Positions 1 to 11,121 of a stretch of 64,000 bases of DNA are shown here, one piece after another (positions within the stretch are counted from its first letter, which is position 1; each line of letters begins with the position of its first letter). The translations under genes and the position numbers were made by a program. The stretch is taken from contig CAUJNA010000502.1 of assembly GCA_963377175.1 (NCBI GenBank), positions 586,716-650,715 of the forward strand. Direction: 5' to 3'. The DNA comes from Effrenium voratum. Taxonomy: Eukaryota > Sar > Dinophyceae > Suessiales > Symbiodiniaceae. The notes under the pieces were generated by a model. It searched no databases. It saw only the letters and a list, made by a program, of their open reading frames with translations, and was not told the origin of the DNA.

Positions 1-508
1 CTCGAATAAAGCACCCTCAAAGACAAAACACCTATAAAGTGATCTGTAGCTGATTCGCAAACGGAACATGGCAATTGCACGTGACGATTTATCCCAAAAA
101 GCTACCGTTGGATCAAAATCAATCCTGGTATCCCAACTCTGCCTCAGGAATGCATATAGCTTGATTGATCTTAGACTGGTTTTCCTGCGCCCCCCCCCCC
201 CCAACGCAAAAAATCAAACATAAAAACGGGGGTCTCAACAATTAAATAGTCGGTCCAAAAGGAAAGGCACCCAAGAAGGGCCCCCAAAAAAAACAAAAAG
301 GGAAGAGACCCCGCCCCGCCCCCCCGCCCCCCCGGAACAAAAAAGTAAAGACGACACAACCAAAGACGGCCAAATAAAACAGAGAAATGCAAACCAAAAA
401 AGGGTTCCAAGAAACGCCAACCAAAGCGCGGCCCAAAACCTATGCTTTCAAAAAAACAACGAAAAAAGGCCTAGCAGGAGCAGGAGCCCCAAAAATAAAA
501 CCAACCAG
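1..508. other. Non-coding flank with C-homopolymer tracts
   Basis: I see no gene here. The stretch holds C runs near 188-202 and a C-rich tract at 309-334. Both strands are open over parts of it only because of low-complexity C, G and A runs. Between about 430 and 508 a plus-strand frame, Ser/Arg/Lys-rich and without a start codon, runs into the exon candidate that begins at 509. Confidence 0.5.
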
Positions 509-625
509 CGCGGGCGTCCCAAAGACCCCGTTGACGCGACTGAGGTTCCCACCCTGGAAGTCGCCGCGGACGCGCCCGCGAGGCCTCAGCGGAAGTGGCT
601 GCAGATGCGAGGAGACAATCCGAAG
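509..625 (+). CDS. Candidate internal exon, unknown protein
   Basis: A GC-rich island lies between an AG (ending at 508) and a GT (626-627). It encodes exactly 39 codons with no stop, phase 0 at both ends. The peptide opens R-G-R-P-K-D-P, which resembles an AT-hook core, and continues with an acidic/alanine stretch and Q-R-K-W-L-Q-M. The frame stays open on both sides, upstream as an S-R-S-R-S-P-rich stretch and downstream to a stop near 714, so it could instead be part of a longer exon. No family is recognised. Base composition and amino-acid mix stand out from the flanks. The splice limits are inference. Confidence 0.35.
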
Positions 626-950
626 GTCCGTGTCCCGAACGATGAGGGGGGGGGGAGGCACCCAGTTGAGTGGAAAAGGAGGAATCAATGCATTGTTGCA
701 TCTTGTTAACAAGAGTGACCCGATACCGGGGGCAAAAAAGGCAAACTGGGGCAGTTGAAGAGACTTCAGTGGGTACCTTGGAAAGGAAACCACAAGAAGC
801 CATTTGCTGGGGCTCTGGGTGGCAAGCCATTGCAGGTTACCGACCGAGAAGGACCAAAACCAAAACCCCAGCCTTGGAGCTCCTAGCTGCCTTGCAGGTA
901 CCATGGATTTTTCGGCTTAGGTTTGTGACGCCTGGCTGCTCTGTATGACC

Positions 951-2280
951 TTCTGTAATGGTACTGCAACTGGAAGTATTGGGATTACCCTACTTCATAA
1001 AACCAAAAGATTGAAATCACCAATACGTACGTTCAAAGTTTTAGAACAACTTGATCGTTCTTAGGGTTTGACTAGGATGGATGTGTCTCAGCAAAATTGT
1101 TGTTTGTGCAATCCTCGATATTGAATCCTCAATCCAGTGGTAAAGCACTTCCAAGTGTGAGAAGAACTTGAATGTTGTTTGGGTTCGGCCAAGGATTGAC
1201 AATGCTCAGGAAAGTGTTCTGTGTAATCTTCAATCTTGATTTGTCCATCCAGTGGTAAAATACTTTCAAGTGCTTAGCGATCCAGTGGAAACACTTCCAA
1301 GTTATTAGTTAGACAAACTTTCAAGTGCTTTTGGTGAGCGGCTTGCTTCATGTTAGCTATGAAGCATGTTGACCCTTTTCAGGAGGTAAACAAAGGTAGG
1401 CATAATGCTCAAAAACACTGTTTTACAGTATTTTATGAAGAGGCGCAGGATCATTAGGGGCACTATATATATATATATATATGTGTGTGTATGTGTGTAT
1501 ATATATATATATATACATGTTTGTATGTTCACACACCGTCACCCCCCTCTCTTGAGCTACCTCTCCACATTTGCTCATCTACTACCTGCGCCTTTTGAGA
1601 TGGAATGAATTTGGTTTTCCTGCGCAAATAGAACTTTAAGTACAACTGATTCAGCTAGAATCCCTGTTCGAAATAGTTTTAAAATTTGAACCTCTCTTCC
1701 CTTGAAATGTCCTTTTGGAACACCGTCTAACAAGTTTAATTTCGGACCTTTCTTATGCTGAATTTAAAAGGGCAAGGATATAACTAACACAAATCGCGTT
1801 TCGAATGTCCTTGTAGAAGTCCCTTAAATGTTTAGCCGTATTTAACATGAGCTAAATTTGAGAAATAGTCTCTACTTAATTGTTATTACGAAAATCTACT
1901 TGAGTTGTGTTCGTATTAGATTATATCTAACACTTAGATCATATTTGGGAATACACTCCTAACTTCTTTTGTTGAAGATTAGTTGGAGTTTGCGCGAAAC
2001 TATACTTATATTCTCATGTAGCTCCTATTTGGAAAGGATTTGCTTATATAAGCTGTAGTTGGGCAATGTTGAGAATAAACCCATTTTTGAAAACTATATC
2101 CTAACCAAATTATATTCAAAATTCCAATTCTAGTTGAAGTAGAATCCTATTTGTAAAGGGTATCATATTGGGACATTTCGGATCTTGCCATGATGGACTG
2201 CAAGCCCATTTGTCTGTGCTTAAAATCTATAGCAAAAAATATAAACTCTACAGCCTGCACGCTGAAATCAAGCAAAACCT
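951..2280. other. AT-rich block with a short recurring motif
   Basis: This block is visibly richer in A and T than the rest of the window and has no open frame worth calling. A motif of the form ATCCAGTGGTAAA-x-CACTTCCAAGTG recurs in altered form near 1133, 1247 and 1279, with a partial copy near 1314. The part at 1610-2170 contains many short T and A runs and no repeat family seen elsewhere in the window. Confidence 0.45.
1463..1515. repeat. (TA)n/(TG)n microsatellite
   Basis: Alternating TA runs interrupted by TG dinucleotides. Non-coding. Confidence 0.9.
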
Positions 2281-2288
2281 AGGCACCA

Positions 2289-2309
2289 GGGGGGGGGGGG
2301 GGGCTTAGC

Positions 2310-2354
<45 letters not shown>

Positions 2355-2382
2355 CATGTTGTGTATATATATATATATACTA
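2289..2382. repeat. Poly-G run followed by (TA)n microsatellite
   Basis: A run of about 15 G is followed by roughly 70 bp of alternating TA with short TG/CA interruptions. Confidence 0.9.
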
Positions 2383-4779
2383 CATTTCCCCTGAACAAAC
2401 ACCCGCATGTTCAGCAAAGTCTCAATCACGGGCTTGAGTCCGCCCCAAACGAAAGGTGCGTAAGTGAGACCCTGTCAACATTGACCTTCTTTGAACCAAA
2501 GGTTGGCGACTCACCGTTTCCCTTGACAAGCAAGGTCCAAAAGGCATGCTTACTTCGCCTTCAGGAGGACCTTCAGGAGGACCACAACATGAGTTTATAC
2601 CCCCCCAAGGTGTGTTTCCCATTTGATTAGCATGGTCCTCCAGACAAGCTATCCTAACCCGTCCTTCTGGTGATGCCATCGGTTTCCAAATGTTGGGTCC
2701 CGTTTGCATCATGGCAAGCCCGCCAGTCAGGAAACCAGAATGAAGGTTCCAACAGTAGAGAAGGGGAAGGAATGGTTAGCCGGACCAAGATGGAAACAAA
2801 ACTGACTCGAAGGTTCTCAAAAGGGTCATGTCTACAATCTGTCCGGGCCAGGCAACCAACTCTTGCGAGTTAGCGACTTAAAGGGTGCCCCTCTCTTTGC
2901 TTGGATCACGTGGCTAAACCATGGCTTAGCGCACAGATGACGCCTCCGGGCACCTTTCGTGCTGTCTAATTTGAGGCGCTTGGACCCCCCTCTCCCCACA
3001 GCTCCAAAATTCAATCACCAGGATATTGACCACAAATTTTAGTCTATGTTTCCATCTGCCAGGGCAACCCATTTTGGATTTGGTTACCCCATTTTTGACC
3101 CACCATTTGAGCGCCCGGCGCCCCTCCCCTTGGACTTGCCGCCTTTGGCCTGGCTGGAGGCGGACGGAAGCGGGGCCAAGAACCATTTCTCAGTTGCTTC
3201 CCTGCCCAAAAGAATATGATCCCCGCAAAGGGGGGCTCCCAGCGAATTATGTTAGAACCCCCAAACAATCCGGAAGAACCAAATGGGCTTTAAGTCTACT
3301 GAGACCAGTTCAATGGACCAAGCGGGGGTCAAGCCGAGAGCATGTTTTTGTTTGGGCAACCCTTCGTTGGTTGGTGTTTTAAAGGAGACCAAGGGGGGGG
3401 GGAAGTCCCCCCCCCAAAAAAAACAATGGGTGGTTGGCCAAGTTAGTAAGTGGTGTGAAATTTGTTAGGTTACAACCCACTTAGCAGCGCATTGCTTGGT
3501 TGCAAGCAGGCTACCTAGGTGAATCTCAACACTTTCTAACTTGGCCCAACACTCAAGTACCTGTGCATACCCACATTCTATCTTGCCCCTTGGAGATGCG
3601 GGCATGTGACAGAACAATGAAGTCGACTGCCTCCGAGCGGGTTGCGATGTGTTTGTTTCCGCATGGAACAAGGCAACCTGGGTCGTCTTGTACCCCCTTG
3701 GTTGCAAATCATGCCAACGTCCTGTGCCTTGTTCAGGGGTCTTTGCAAAGTCACGGATCAGGGGTCAACCCCTTTGGGGGTCGCTGCAACTTGCGCATGC
3801 CAACTACCACCCTGGGCCGTGGCGGAAGGCCCTTCAAACATCTGTGGGCTCCTGTGCAAGGGGCACAGCTTCAGACACTCGCATCTGTGCATATAGGCGT
3901 GTCATTGTTTCAGGGCGGCGTTTCCAGGCGGTTTAAAGGGAAGCCGGAAAAAATCAGGCCCTCGGTTCTGCTGGGCTTTATTTCGGGGTTCCCACCAATA
4001 TCTGCGCGACGTGAGAACAGCCGGACTTCGGAGTCCCGGCCAGCATCGATTTCGCCTTGCTCTCTGGAGCTTCGACCTGGGACCGCAGAAATGCAGCTCT
4101 TTCCTGTCATTTTCCCTTCAAAACCACCAAAAAGAGGCACCTAAAAAAAAAAACACAATAATACACAATAATACACACAGCCAAACGGAAGATCAAGATC
4201 CATCTTTGGGGAGACACCAGACAGCGGCCAAAACTGGTTTTGATCTCGAAGTCAGTAGCTTCGGTCGCTCCAACTTGGACAGTTTAACTTCTTTTGGATG
4301 CGGCCCCTCGCCAAGCTCGAATAAGTTACCTCCATCGCCGTCTAAGCAGGCAAGCCTTGTGGCTTCAACCTTGGTAAGGGGAAACCACAAAGGTTTCTGA
4401 CCTTGATATCCATAGAATCCGACACAAAATGCTGGGCCTTGTGATTGAATTCAGTGTCAGCAAGCCTAGTCAAACCAAAAACCCCTCGGGCCCCTTTGTC
4501 CCTTCCAACTGGAGCGTCAAAACAAGGCCTCTGATGGTATCGGGGAGCAACAGTTCATAAACGAGACAATCCTTGCAGATTGTTAAAACATGCTAGTCTA
4601 TGATAGTTTGTTGGATTCCTTCGTCATGTTCCCAAAACATGAAAGGAGTCACCATCTTTCCATCCGCTACTTGCCTCACCTCTGTGGTTCATCCATATGT
4701 GCATCCTTCATATGAGCCAACTCGCAAGAGACCTATCAGTGACTCAAAGTCAACCAGAGAAAACCGGTGCCCCTGGGCG
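2383..4779. other. No confident gene; one element of family E
   Basis: Apart from the family E element at 3020-3108, nothing here is convincingly coding. A GC-rich patch at 3105-3190 is open on both strands and could be an exon, but neither strand is favoured. G and C homopolymer runs sit near 3396 and 3408. Confidence 0.4.
3020..3108 (+). mobile_element. MITE-like element, family E copy
   Basis: Shares with 27101-27210 and 53205-53312 the core 'GTTTCCAT.TGCCAGGGCAACCC' (a gap of one base shown) and an end of the type TTTGACCCACC. The left end, which should resemble TGGGTCAAAA, is degraded here. Confidence 0.5.
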
Positions 4780-4879
4780 AAAGCTTTCGAAACATGGCGC
4801 GGGACCCTCTGGCCCCGGCCCAGGGGATCTCTTCCCCGGCGGCCTCAAGGCGGGTGTTGGCTCGGGACAGGGGAAACTC
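4780..4879 (-). CDS. Candidate exon, unknown protein, flush with a MITE-like end
   Basis: On the minus strand an AG (4881-4880) preceded by a pyrimidine-rich stretch is followed by an open frame starting E-F-P-L-S-R-A-N-T-R-L-E-A-A-G-E-E. It continues through a basic segment with M-F-R-K-L-S-P. The plus strand is also open here, so the strand is not certain; the splice-like context favours minus. The sequence 5' of the AG belongs to a family F element. The 3' limit is only approximate. No family is recognised. Confidence 0.3.
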
Positions 4880-4973
4880 CTGCACCACCAAAGAAACCGT
4901 GGAATGATGTAATCAACAAACAATGGATTCCCATGGTTTCAAAGTGGTGCAGGATTTGGTCCATCCACAGTAT
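4880..4973 (-). mobile_element. MITE-like element, family F copy with one end truncated
   Basis: The right end on the plus strand reads GGATTTGGTCCATCCACAGTA, the family F terminal repeat apart from one C-to-G change. The opposite end keeps only the inner part of the repeat, CTGCACCACCAAAGAAACC. The outer part, which should pair with the right end, is missing exactly where the candidate exon at 4780-4879 begins. Read on the minus strand, the remaining end supplies GTGCAG as an apparent splice acceptor. Confidence 0.55.
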
Positions 4974-5169
4974 GTGGGTATAGGTGTCCTTCTTGGAAAG
5001 AAGATGGCTTACGCCAAAAACACCATTCCTGCTTTTGTTCAAGCCGAGGAAGCCGAGCGCTGGCTGCTCATGTGGTTCTTCTCCGCTGGGTGTTGGCCCA
5101 ACTCAAAGGGTGGCGTTCAGTGCGCTCAAAGAAACAGCTTTTACCAAAATAAGGGTTGAGTGACTGAGC

Positions 5170-5286
5170 TACTTTGGATGGACGAAATCCTGCACCAATC
5201 AAGAGACCCTTGAATGAAGATTCCCCTGCAAATACCAACCAATGATGGATTCCTGTGGTTGTGCAGGATTTCGTCCATCCACAATA
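5170..5286 (+). mobile_element. MITE-like element, family F, both ends present
   Basis: Terminal inverted repeats are TACTTTGGATGGACGAAATC and, as reverse complement of the right end, TATTGTGGATGGACGAAATC, both continuing into CTGCAC. Total length is about 117 bp. There is no coding capacity. A second two-ended copy is at 17448-17583. Confidence 0.7.
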
Positions 5287-6782
5287 TGGCTGCCTGTCTA
5301 AGCAATAAGGAGTCACAATCAAACCCCTGCCTGTCCATAGTTACCCGAAAGGATCCCTCTGGCGGTCTGGCAACTTGCTCACATGTTTGAACACCCCTCC
5401 ACCCGTCAGTTGACCCTTTAAAGGAGCTCAGGGTCCAGTCGTAGAACCCTAAAAACAGCCTTCAAGCATCAAACAGCCAAAAAAACAAACATTCACCTTA
5501 CAGGAGATGAGCGCCAAAAGGCGATCAGTGGCTTAAACATCCGCTTTCAACATCTCACCCGGCCACAACATCACCCCACCGCAGACATACTCACGTTTAC
5601 GCTTTGGACACCGCGGTTACGAATCCGGGGTCGAATCCGGGGTTACGAAAGTTGATGTTTCAGCTTCCCTCAAACAGAGTTGTTTGGAGCCGAATCGGTG
5701 GCTTGGTTTAGTATTTCGGGGGTAGCTTCCCATTTACCTCTGCGATAAGCAAGACAAACATCCCCAAACCAGCAATCCAAACCCATTAATTAAGGACAGG
5801 GTGAATACCTGTTTCTTTCTGTCCAGCTCTGTTGCCAAAAACAGGTCGCATTCCGAATGGCTATCCTCCCTCTCTGCATCAAGTCGAGAATCATGACGCA
5901 AAATGTCGGAGATTTGCACTCTAGCCGAAACGTTTGGAGCACCGCATTTCGTATTGAATCACACAAATCTGCAGTATTTGCCAGGGTGCTTTTTGCTCCT
6001 GTCCATAGTTCAAGCCCTCCCCCTCTCCAACAGCTTGGTTCACAGGAACCCCAAATCCAAAAGGCCCGCTGTCTGCCTTTGATGGAAATGCACTTCTTCA
6101 CTTAAAGTGACATAGGCCCTTTCGGAAAAGTAGATGGCAAGCGCTAACAAACCCAACCTGAAACCAGCCCCATCTATGTTCAACCAAACTGACATAAAAA
6201 GGACACCCATGGTCACCGAACAGTCTCAAGGAAATTCAAAAATTGGAGAGGCAAACCAGTTTGGATTTGTCTTAAAAGGGGCCCAAAAACTTAGTTGATG
6301 TCCTTGTGGGTTCCTTCAAAGCAGCCACTGAATTTGCCTGGTTTCCTTTGCATCTTCCTTCAAAGCAACTGGGTCCAAAAAAGGAACAACCCTGTTTTGG
6401 CCACCCACACCCAGCCCCTTCCAGCGCCCCCTCAATACAAGCCCTATCAACCCTGTCCAACCCTCGCTCAACTCACAACCCGAATCCCACCCTTTTCCAA
6501 ATCCAAACCCACCGACCAAAAATGACTAGACATTGAGAAATCCCTTGGTAAGCTGGTGGTTTGGATTGGTGCTTTGGATTTGGATTTGAACCGCAGTTCC
6601 TTGTGAAGCCAAATGGGAAAGGTTTCTTCGTGAAAACCACCAAACCCGACCACCAATAGGAGGGAAACTGACAGTAGATGTATCCTTTTGGAGCAAAATG
6701 TTCAAGGGGTTGAAAACGGAGATGAAGAAAATTCACACTCTCATCAACAGGAACATACAAAAAAACACACCTGCTCCTTTTC
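5287..6782. other. No gene seen
   Basis: Neither strand has an open frame with believable composition or a recognisable motif. No repeat family other than those flanking it was recognised. Confidence 0.4.
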
Positions 6783-6894
6783 CTCAGTTGCCCAAAGGAC
6801 CTGGGACTAAAAGGTTAACCTTTTGGGGCCATGACTAAATATGGACCAAAACAGGAAAACCAAAAGGTCAAAAGGTTGGCTTTGGGCAACTGAG
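6783..6894 (+). mobile_element. MITE-like element, family B, intact ends
   Basis: Perfect 15-bp terminal inverted repeats: CTCAGTTGCCCAAAG at the left and CTTTGGGCAACTGAG at the right. Inside is the family core AAAGGTTAACCTTTTGGG, itself nearly palindromic, then AACCAAAAGGTCAAAAGG. Length is 112 bp. This is the best preserved copy of the family. Confidence 0.8.
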
Positions 6895-7228
6895 TTTCGC
6901 CTGTGAACAGATTACAAGATCTTAGCAACCAAACTGACCCGTCGGATCCGGGCCTCCAAGACCTGTGCACAGCCCACCACGATGGCACACCCCACCTGCC
7001 GTGCGAGAAAAGAAAAAAAAACAAGGCCGGTGTTGGGCTCCCATGGGTTTCACGTGGGAAAAAAAAGGGGCCATCAGCGGGTGTCCAATTTTTGCACTTG
7101 GAAATGCCAGCTGGGAGGGGGGGGGTCCTGAAAGTACTGGCCATGTCTACTACCGTTATTTCCCTTGATTACTTTCCTTTGAAAGTACTCGCCGGGGTAC
7201 CTCATCGAATGCTTGCAAAACAAGCTCG

Positions 7229-7636
7229 CTACTCAGTTGGGCGGTGAAGACAAAGGGGACGCAGAATTGCACACATGGAAGAGCGTGATTCCTTGTTTTG
7301 CACGCACGCAGGCCCGCACGATCTGATATGGGGTTCCATTTGAGGGAAACAGTTGTCAACGTGTACGAACGCAGAGGTTCCCTCCCGAAGGTCCTCGATC
7401 CATCTAGCAAGAACAAGCGAGGCTAACATTGCTAAAGGGTCGCCTTGCGGGAGTCCTTCCTTTGCAGTGATAACGTGCGGTGATATTTCAACCATCCAAC
7501 ACGAGCCGTCTTTGCATGTTCCCAAGTGCAAACAGCCGAATTGTCTGCGCAACTTTCGGATGCCGTAGCTCAGAGCTTTGGCAGCATCTGAATGCCCATT
7601 GTCAAAGAACCAACACAGACAGAGTGATAGGCCTTG
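7229..7636 (-). pseudogene. Decayed LINE reverse-transcriptase fragment
   Basis: The minus-strand frame is open from 7636 down to a stop at 7229 (about 135 codons) with no obvious start. Its middle holds E-G-L-P-Q-G-D-P-L-A-M-L, which matches reverse-transcriptase motif B (G-x-P-Q-G). About 20 residues later comes F-V-H-V-D-N, matching motif C with Asn in place of the second catalytic Asp. That is the same substitution as in the large LINE at 40-48 kb. The motif A region is not recognisable and the frame is cut on both sides, so this is a remnant of an old, different LINE copy. Confidence 0.65.
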
Positions 7637-8669
7637 TTATCGCAGTGGCCACCGCTGCATCACCCGAACGCTTAGGAACTCCACCAACGACCACCAACGG
7701 GAACATCAGGGAAATGAGTCTCTGAGATGGAAAGCGGCCACTGGTGGAAAAGCCTCAGAAGAGTGGGCTCTACATAGGCCTAAGTGTTCCAACACGTGAA
7801 CTTGGCCTGCAACCAATGAGTAGGGCAACAATTCTGTTTGAGACGAGGCAGAAATAGGGTATGAAGTCCTGACAAAGATGTTCTCCTTTCCACCCACCGA
7901 AACCTGGAGGTTTGCCTTTGGGCCAAGCGCGAACGTGCCTGAAATCTCCATGAGTGTCAGAAACATCAGCCCCCAGCAAGGAATATAGCCCAAACAACAT
8001 CCCAAGGCGCAAGAAGCTCCTTGTCGCCAATAGCCGCATAAATGCCAGTAACCTCCCAACAGAATGGATCCGAGGCCTCTAACTGCCTCTAACATGAAAC
8101 CAATGTTCCAAAGACTCACGGCATAAAAGAAGTCGAAAGCACAATTCGATAGGAGAGCACAAAGGACCCCAGCCATAAGAGCCAGACACCTGCCTTCCGT
8201 CGGCTTTCCAACAGCATGGATCACAACCTCTTGCATGTCCGGACGGCTCGTCGCCAATGGATACCAAGCAAGCACAAGGCTCAGCCATCTCCACTACGAA
8301 TATACCACCTCCAGGATTCTTCCCAATGCCCTTGCAAGTAGCATACAGAAAAGTGCAATGTTTTTGCCCATCCACAGTGCCAACCCCAGTCCCAGAGTGC
8401 TTTGACCATGGCACATGTGACGTAACCTGCTTCAGTGGCTGCCTTTTCTGTTCGTGGCCTTGAATTGTCACATCTTTCCACCAGGAAGCTCACTGAAACA
8501 ATCTCACCGTGGCTCAGGTACCCTCAACCGAAAGCACACCCATGTGGCGGTAGATAGGTTGCCCAAAAAAGGCACCAGCAAAAACATAGCCAGACTGCTC
8601 CAACCCCGTTCAAAAAGCTGTCTTTTGCTTGCAAGAAAATGATGGAAAACCAAAAGAGCAAAAAGCTAC
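7637..8669 (-). other. Possible eroded upstream part of the LINE remnant
   Basis: Minus-strand frames of 90-190 codons exist at 7706-8275 and 8079-8471, with fairly protein-like composition. They switch frame repeatedly and I recognise no motif in them. They lie on the 5' side of the reverse-transcriptase fragment, so they may be the rest of the same decayed element. This is position-based inference only. Confidence 0.25.
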
Positions 8670-8780
8670 GGTAAGTGAAGTCCACTGAAACCCCGCCTCG
8701 CAGGCTTTCAGCAGCGCGGTCGGGTCCCCGTAAGGCGAAGCCGCGACGACTGACGAATCGGCTTTCATTTCACGGCGAGG
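8670..8780 (-). CDS. Candidate internal exon, unknown protein
   Basis: The minus strand has AG (8782-8781) directly before and GT (8669-8668) directly after a stretch of exactly 37 codons without stops, phase 0 at both ends. It is the most GC-rich patch for several kb. The peptide contains M-K-A-D-S-S-V-V-A-A-S-P-Y-G-D-P and then T-A-L-L-K-A-C-E-A-G-F-Q-W. The G-D-P-T-A-L-L-K-A-C-E-A-G-F part is vaguely like an ankyrin helix, but one such segment is not enough to name it. All plus-strand frames hit stops early. Confidence 0.4.
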
Positions 8781-9609
8781 CTATCCTAGGTAGATGGCAA
8801 TGACGTTTGGAGGTTCAAAGAAGGGCCTGAATACTTACACATCTGATTCCTCTTTAAGCAGTAAATGTGTTTCGAAGCACCCCCACAAGCCCATTCTCAA
8901 CAAAAAAAACACACACCCCTTGCATTAGCACCCCTCCCAGCAACATGGCGACATTGTTCCAACGGTTCCCTTGGGCTCCCGTGTAGCGATCCTTTGTGGG
9001 AACCAACACGATCTGCAAAACCAGAAACCATGCTCCTTCTTCAATGTGAATCTTCTCGCTGAATGGTTCTTCTTTGTGGTGGTCGCTACAACTCACTCGG
9101 ATCCCTTTGACTACCTTGCTGCTTGGAAAAGGGGATATCATAGACATGGCAACCTAAAAAACTTGATGCGGGGGCCATCCATTGCTTCCTGAGTCCAAAA
9201 ACGGTCTACACTTTTTGGGGCCAGTTTGGTATACCGATCCCAAGCATCAGCTGGCTGGGTAATCTCGAGCAAACTCCTGAGAGAAAGTCCCCCTCGCTGG
9301 CAGAACATCAGGATGGGACTCCGGGTAAGTGAGTCCTATGGTTTCCCGAAGCAACCAAAAGCTTGGGTCAAAGAAATCATGCCGCTCCGAAACTCCGAGA
9401 TCGAACATGGCCCGGAATCAGCTAACTGGCTCCAACCTATCCTTTTGTGCATCTATGAGTCGGCTCCGGCAAAACCTTCCAGCGACGGGATGACTCGAAT
9501 CTGATCGGGCACCAGTTTGGCTTGTCGATCCCAAGAAGACTCGCTGGCAATCTTCGCTCTTTGACTCTTTGCCTGAAAAAGGACCGCCCCTTTGCGGATG
9601 GTGGTTACA

Positions 9610-9667
9610 ATCCTATTAACATGGAACCTAGCAAAATCATCCTATTAACATGGAACCTAGCAAAATC
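9610..9667. repeat. Perfect 29-bp tandem duplication
   Basis: The 29-bp unit beginning ATCCTATTAACATGGAACCT occurs twice back to back with no difference. The flanks 8781-9609 and 9668-9898 hold no gene that I can support. Confidence 0.85.
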
Positions 9668-9898
9668 ACTGCAGCATTTCAGCATTCATGCGCGCCTCTA
9701 GCAAAACCTACAACTGCGAATCCTAAAGTGAGAAGCCACTCCATTTAAAAAAAAAAATGCACGAAGTACATTGCCTCGAAGCGCCAGATTAGGTGGATCC
9801 TCTCCGAGTTGCCACTATAGTAGGTAACCAACGATCTGTCCTTTAGGTTTTTTAACGGGTGATTCCCTTGGTTGACAACTAATCTTAGGACTTGATTA

Positions 9899-10095
9899 AT
9901 AAATCCCCCCGGAATAATGACTTTTTCTCGCCCCGGGCCAGAAAAAATCCAATACTTATTTTTAATTGGCCAATACATAGTTTAGTCTTGGTGCCCCAGT
10001 TGACACAAGAAATCCCCCCGGAATAATAACTTTTCCGAGGCCAGAACTCCCAAAATTCGAATACTAGTTTTAATCTCCCCAATACTAATTGCAAT
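9899..10095. repeat. Diverged tandem duplication, about 110 bp
   Basis: Two units each begin AAATCCCCCCGGAATAAT and share CCAGAA, CCAATACT and TTTTAAT blocks in the same order. They are clearly diverged and non-coding. Confidence 0.55.
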
Positions 10096-11121
10096 TCAAA
10101 CCCGGTGGCCAAGCAAACAAACACAAGGTTTCTTGGACTCCAGCACTGCCTCCCCCACATCAAAGCAACCCCCCTGCAACTATGCTCCTGCACGCTTTAG
10201 CTACCAGAAAAATCATTCCTGCACTGTCATACTACAGTCCTCTTCATGCTTGAGTATGGCTTTATCTTCTTCACAGCAAAGACTGCCCTTGCTGCAGACT
10301 GCTCGCACAGTTGCATTTTGTCCGCTAAACTGCATGGTGGCCGCAGCAGCAGCATCCTCTGCCAGCAAGCGTGCCTGCAATGAAAAGCAAGCTGCACTGC
10401 CATATCTACAAAGAGGAAGCCCCTACAATAACAAGACCACCCCGGAATAAAGAACCAGCAGTGTGAAACAAACAACACAAACATTTCAGCCCTTGTAGGT
10501 CTTCCAGTAATTATTCCTTCAAGTCAGTCTCGCCTGCAAGTGAGGCTTCAGCTGTCTTCTCTTCAGCGCTTTGCCTTCCTCATCTGCCTGCAGCATAAGC
10601 AATGGACATGCTGCAAGCTGCAGCGCAAATCTTGAGCACTGCAAGGTGCACTCTCTCACATCTGCACTTTTCCTGGCCAAATGCCTGCACTCGCTTCCTG
10701 CAATGCTACACGATAGACCTCAGCAACTTTCTCCTACACCTCTTTGAGCTGCACTGCATTCCATGCCACTGCCTAATCTCATCAACAAGCATCTATTTTG
10801 AAGCTTGCACTAACTGGCCCTCTTCACAATAAAAAGGCCACCTCACAATAATACCAGGGCACTGCAGCCCTGCTAGCTAGGACACCCCCCTACAATAAAG
10901 AGACCACCTCACAATAATATCAGCACAAGCAGTGCAGCAGCACCTGCACCCCATCATTCCCAAGCTCCATGTGACACAGACAGGCACAGAGACACAGAAA
11001 CAAATAGCCACAAAGACACCTTATTCAGCGCTTTTTTCAAAAAGCCATCCAGCCCTGCAGTTTGTTCAGCCTGCAGATCACTGCAGGCCGCAGAAGCTGG
11101 CTCTCAAAAAAATCTAGTACT

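Noticed and set aside
440..904. Minus-strand frame of 154 codons overlapping the exon candidate at 509-625
   Set aside because: Composition is biased by C/G runs, and the plus frame has better splice context and amino-acid mix.
5600..5640. TACGAATCCGGGGTCGAATCC resembling a tRNA T-loop
   Set aside because: No acceptor stem, anticodon arm or D-loop can be formed around it.
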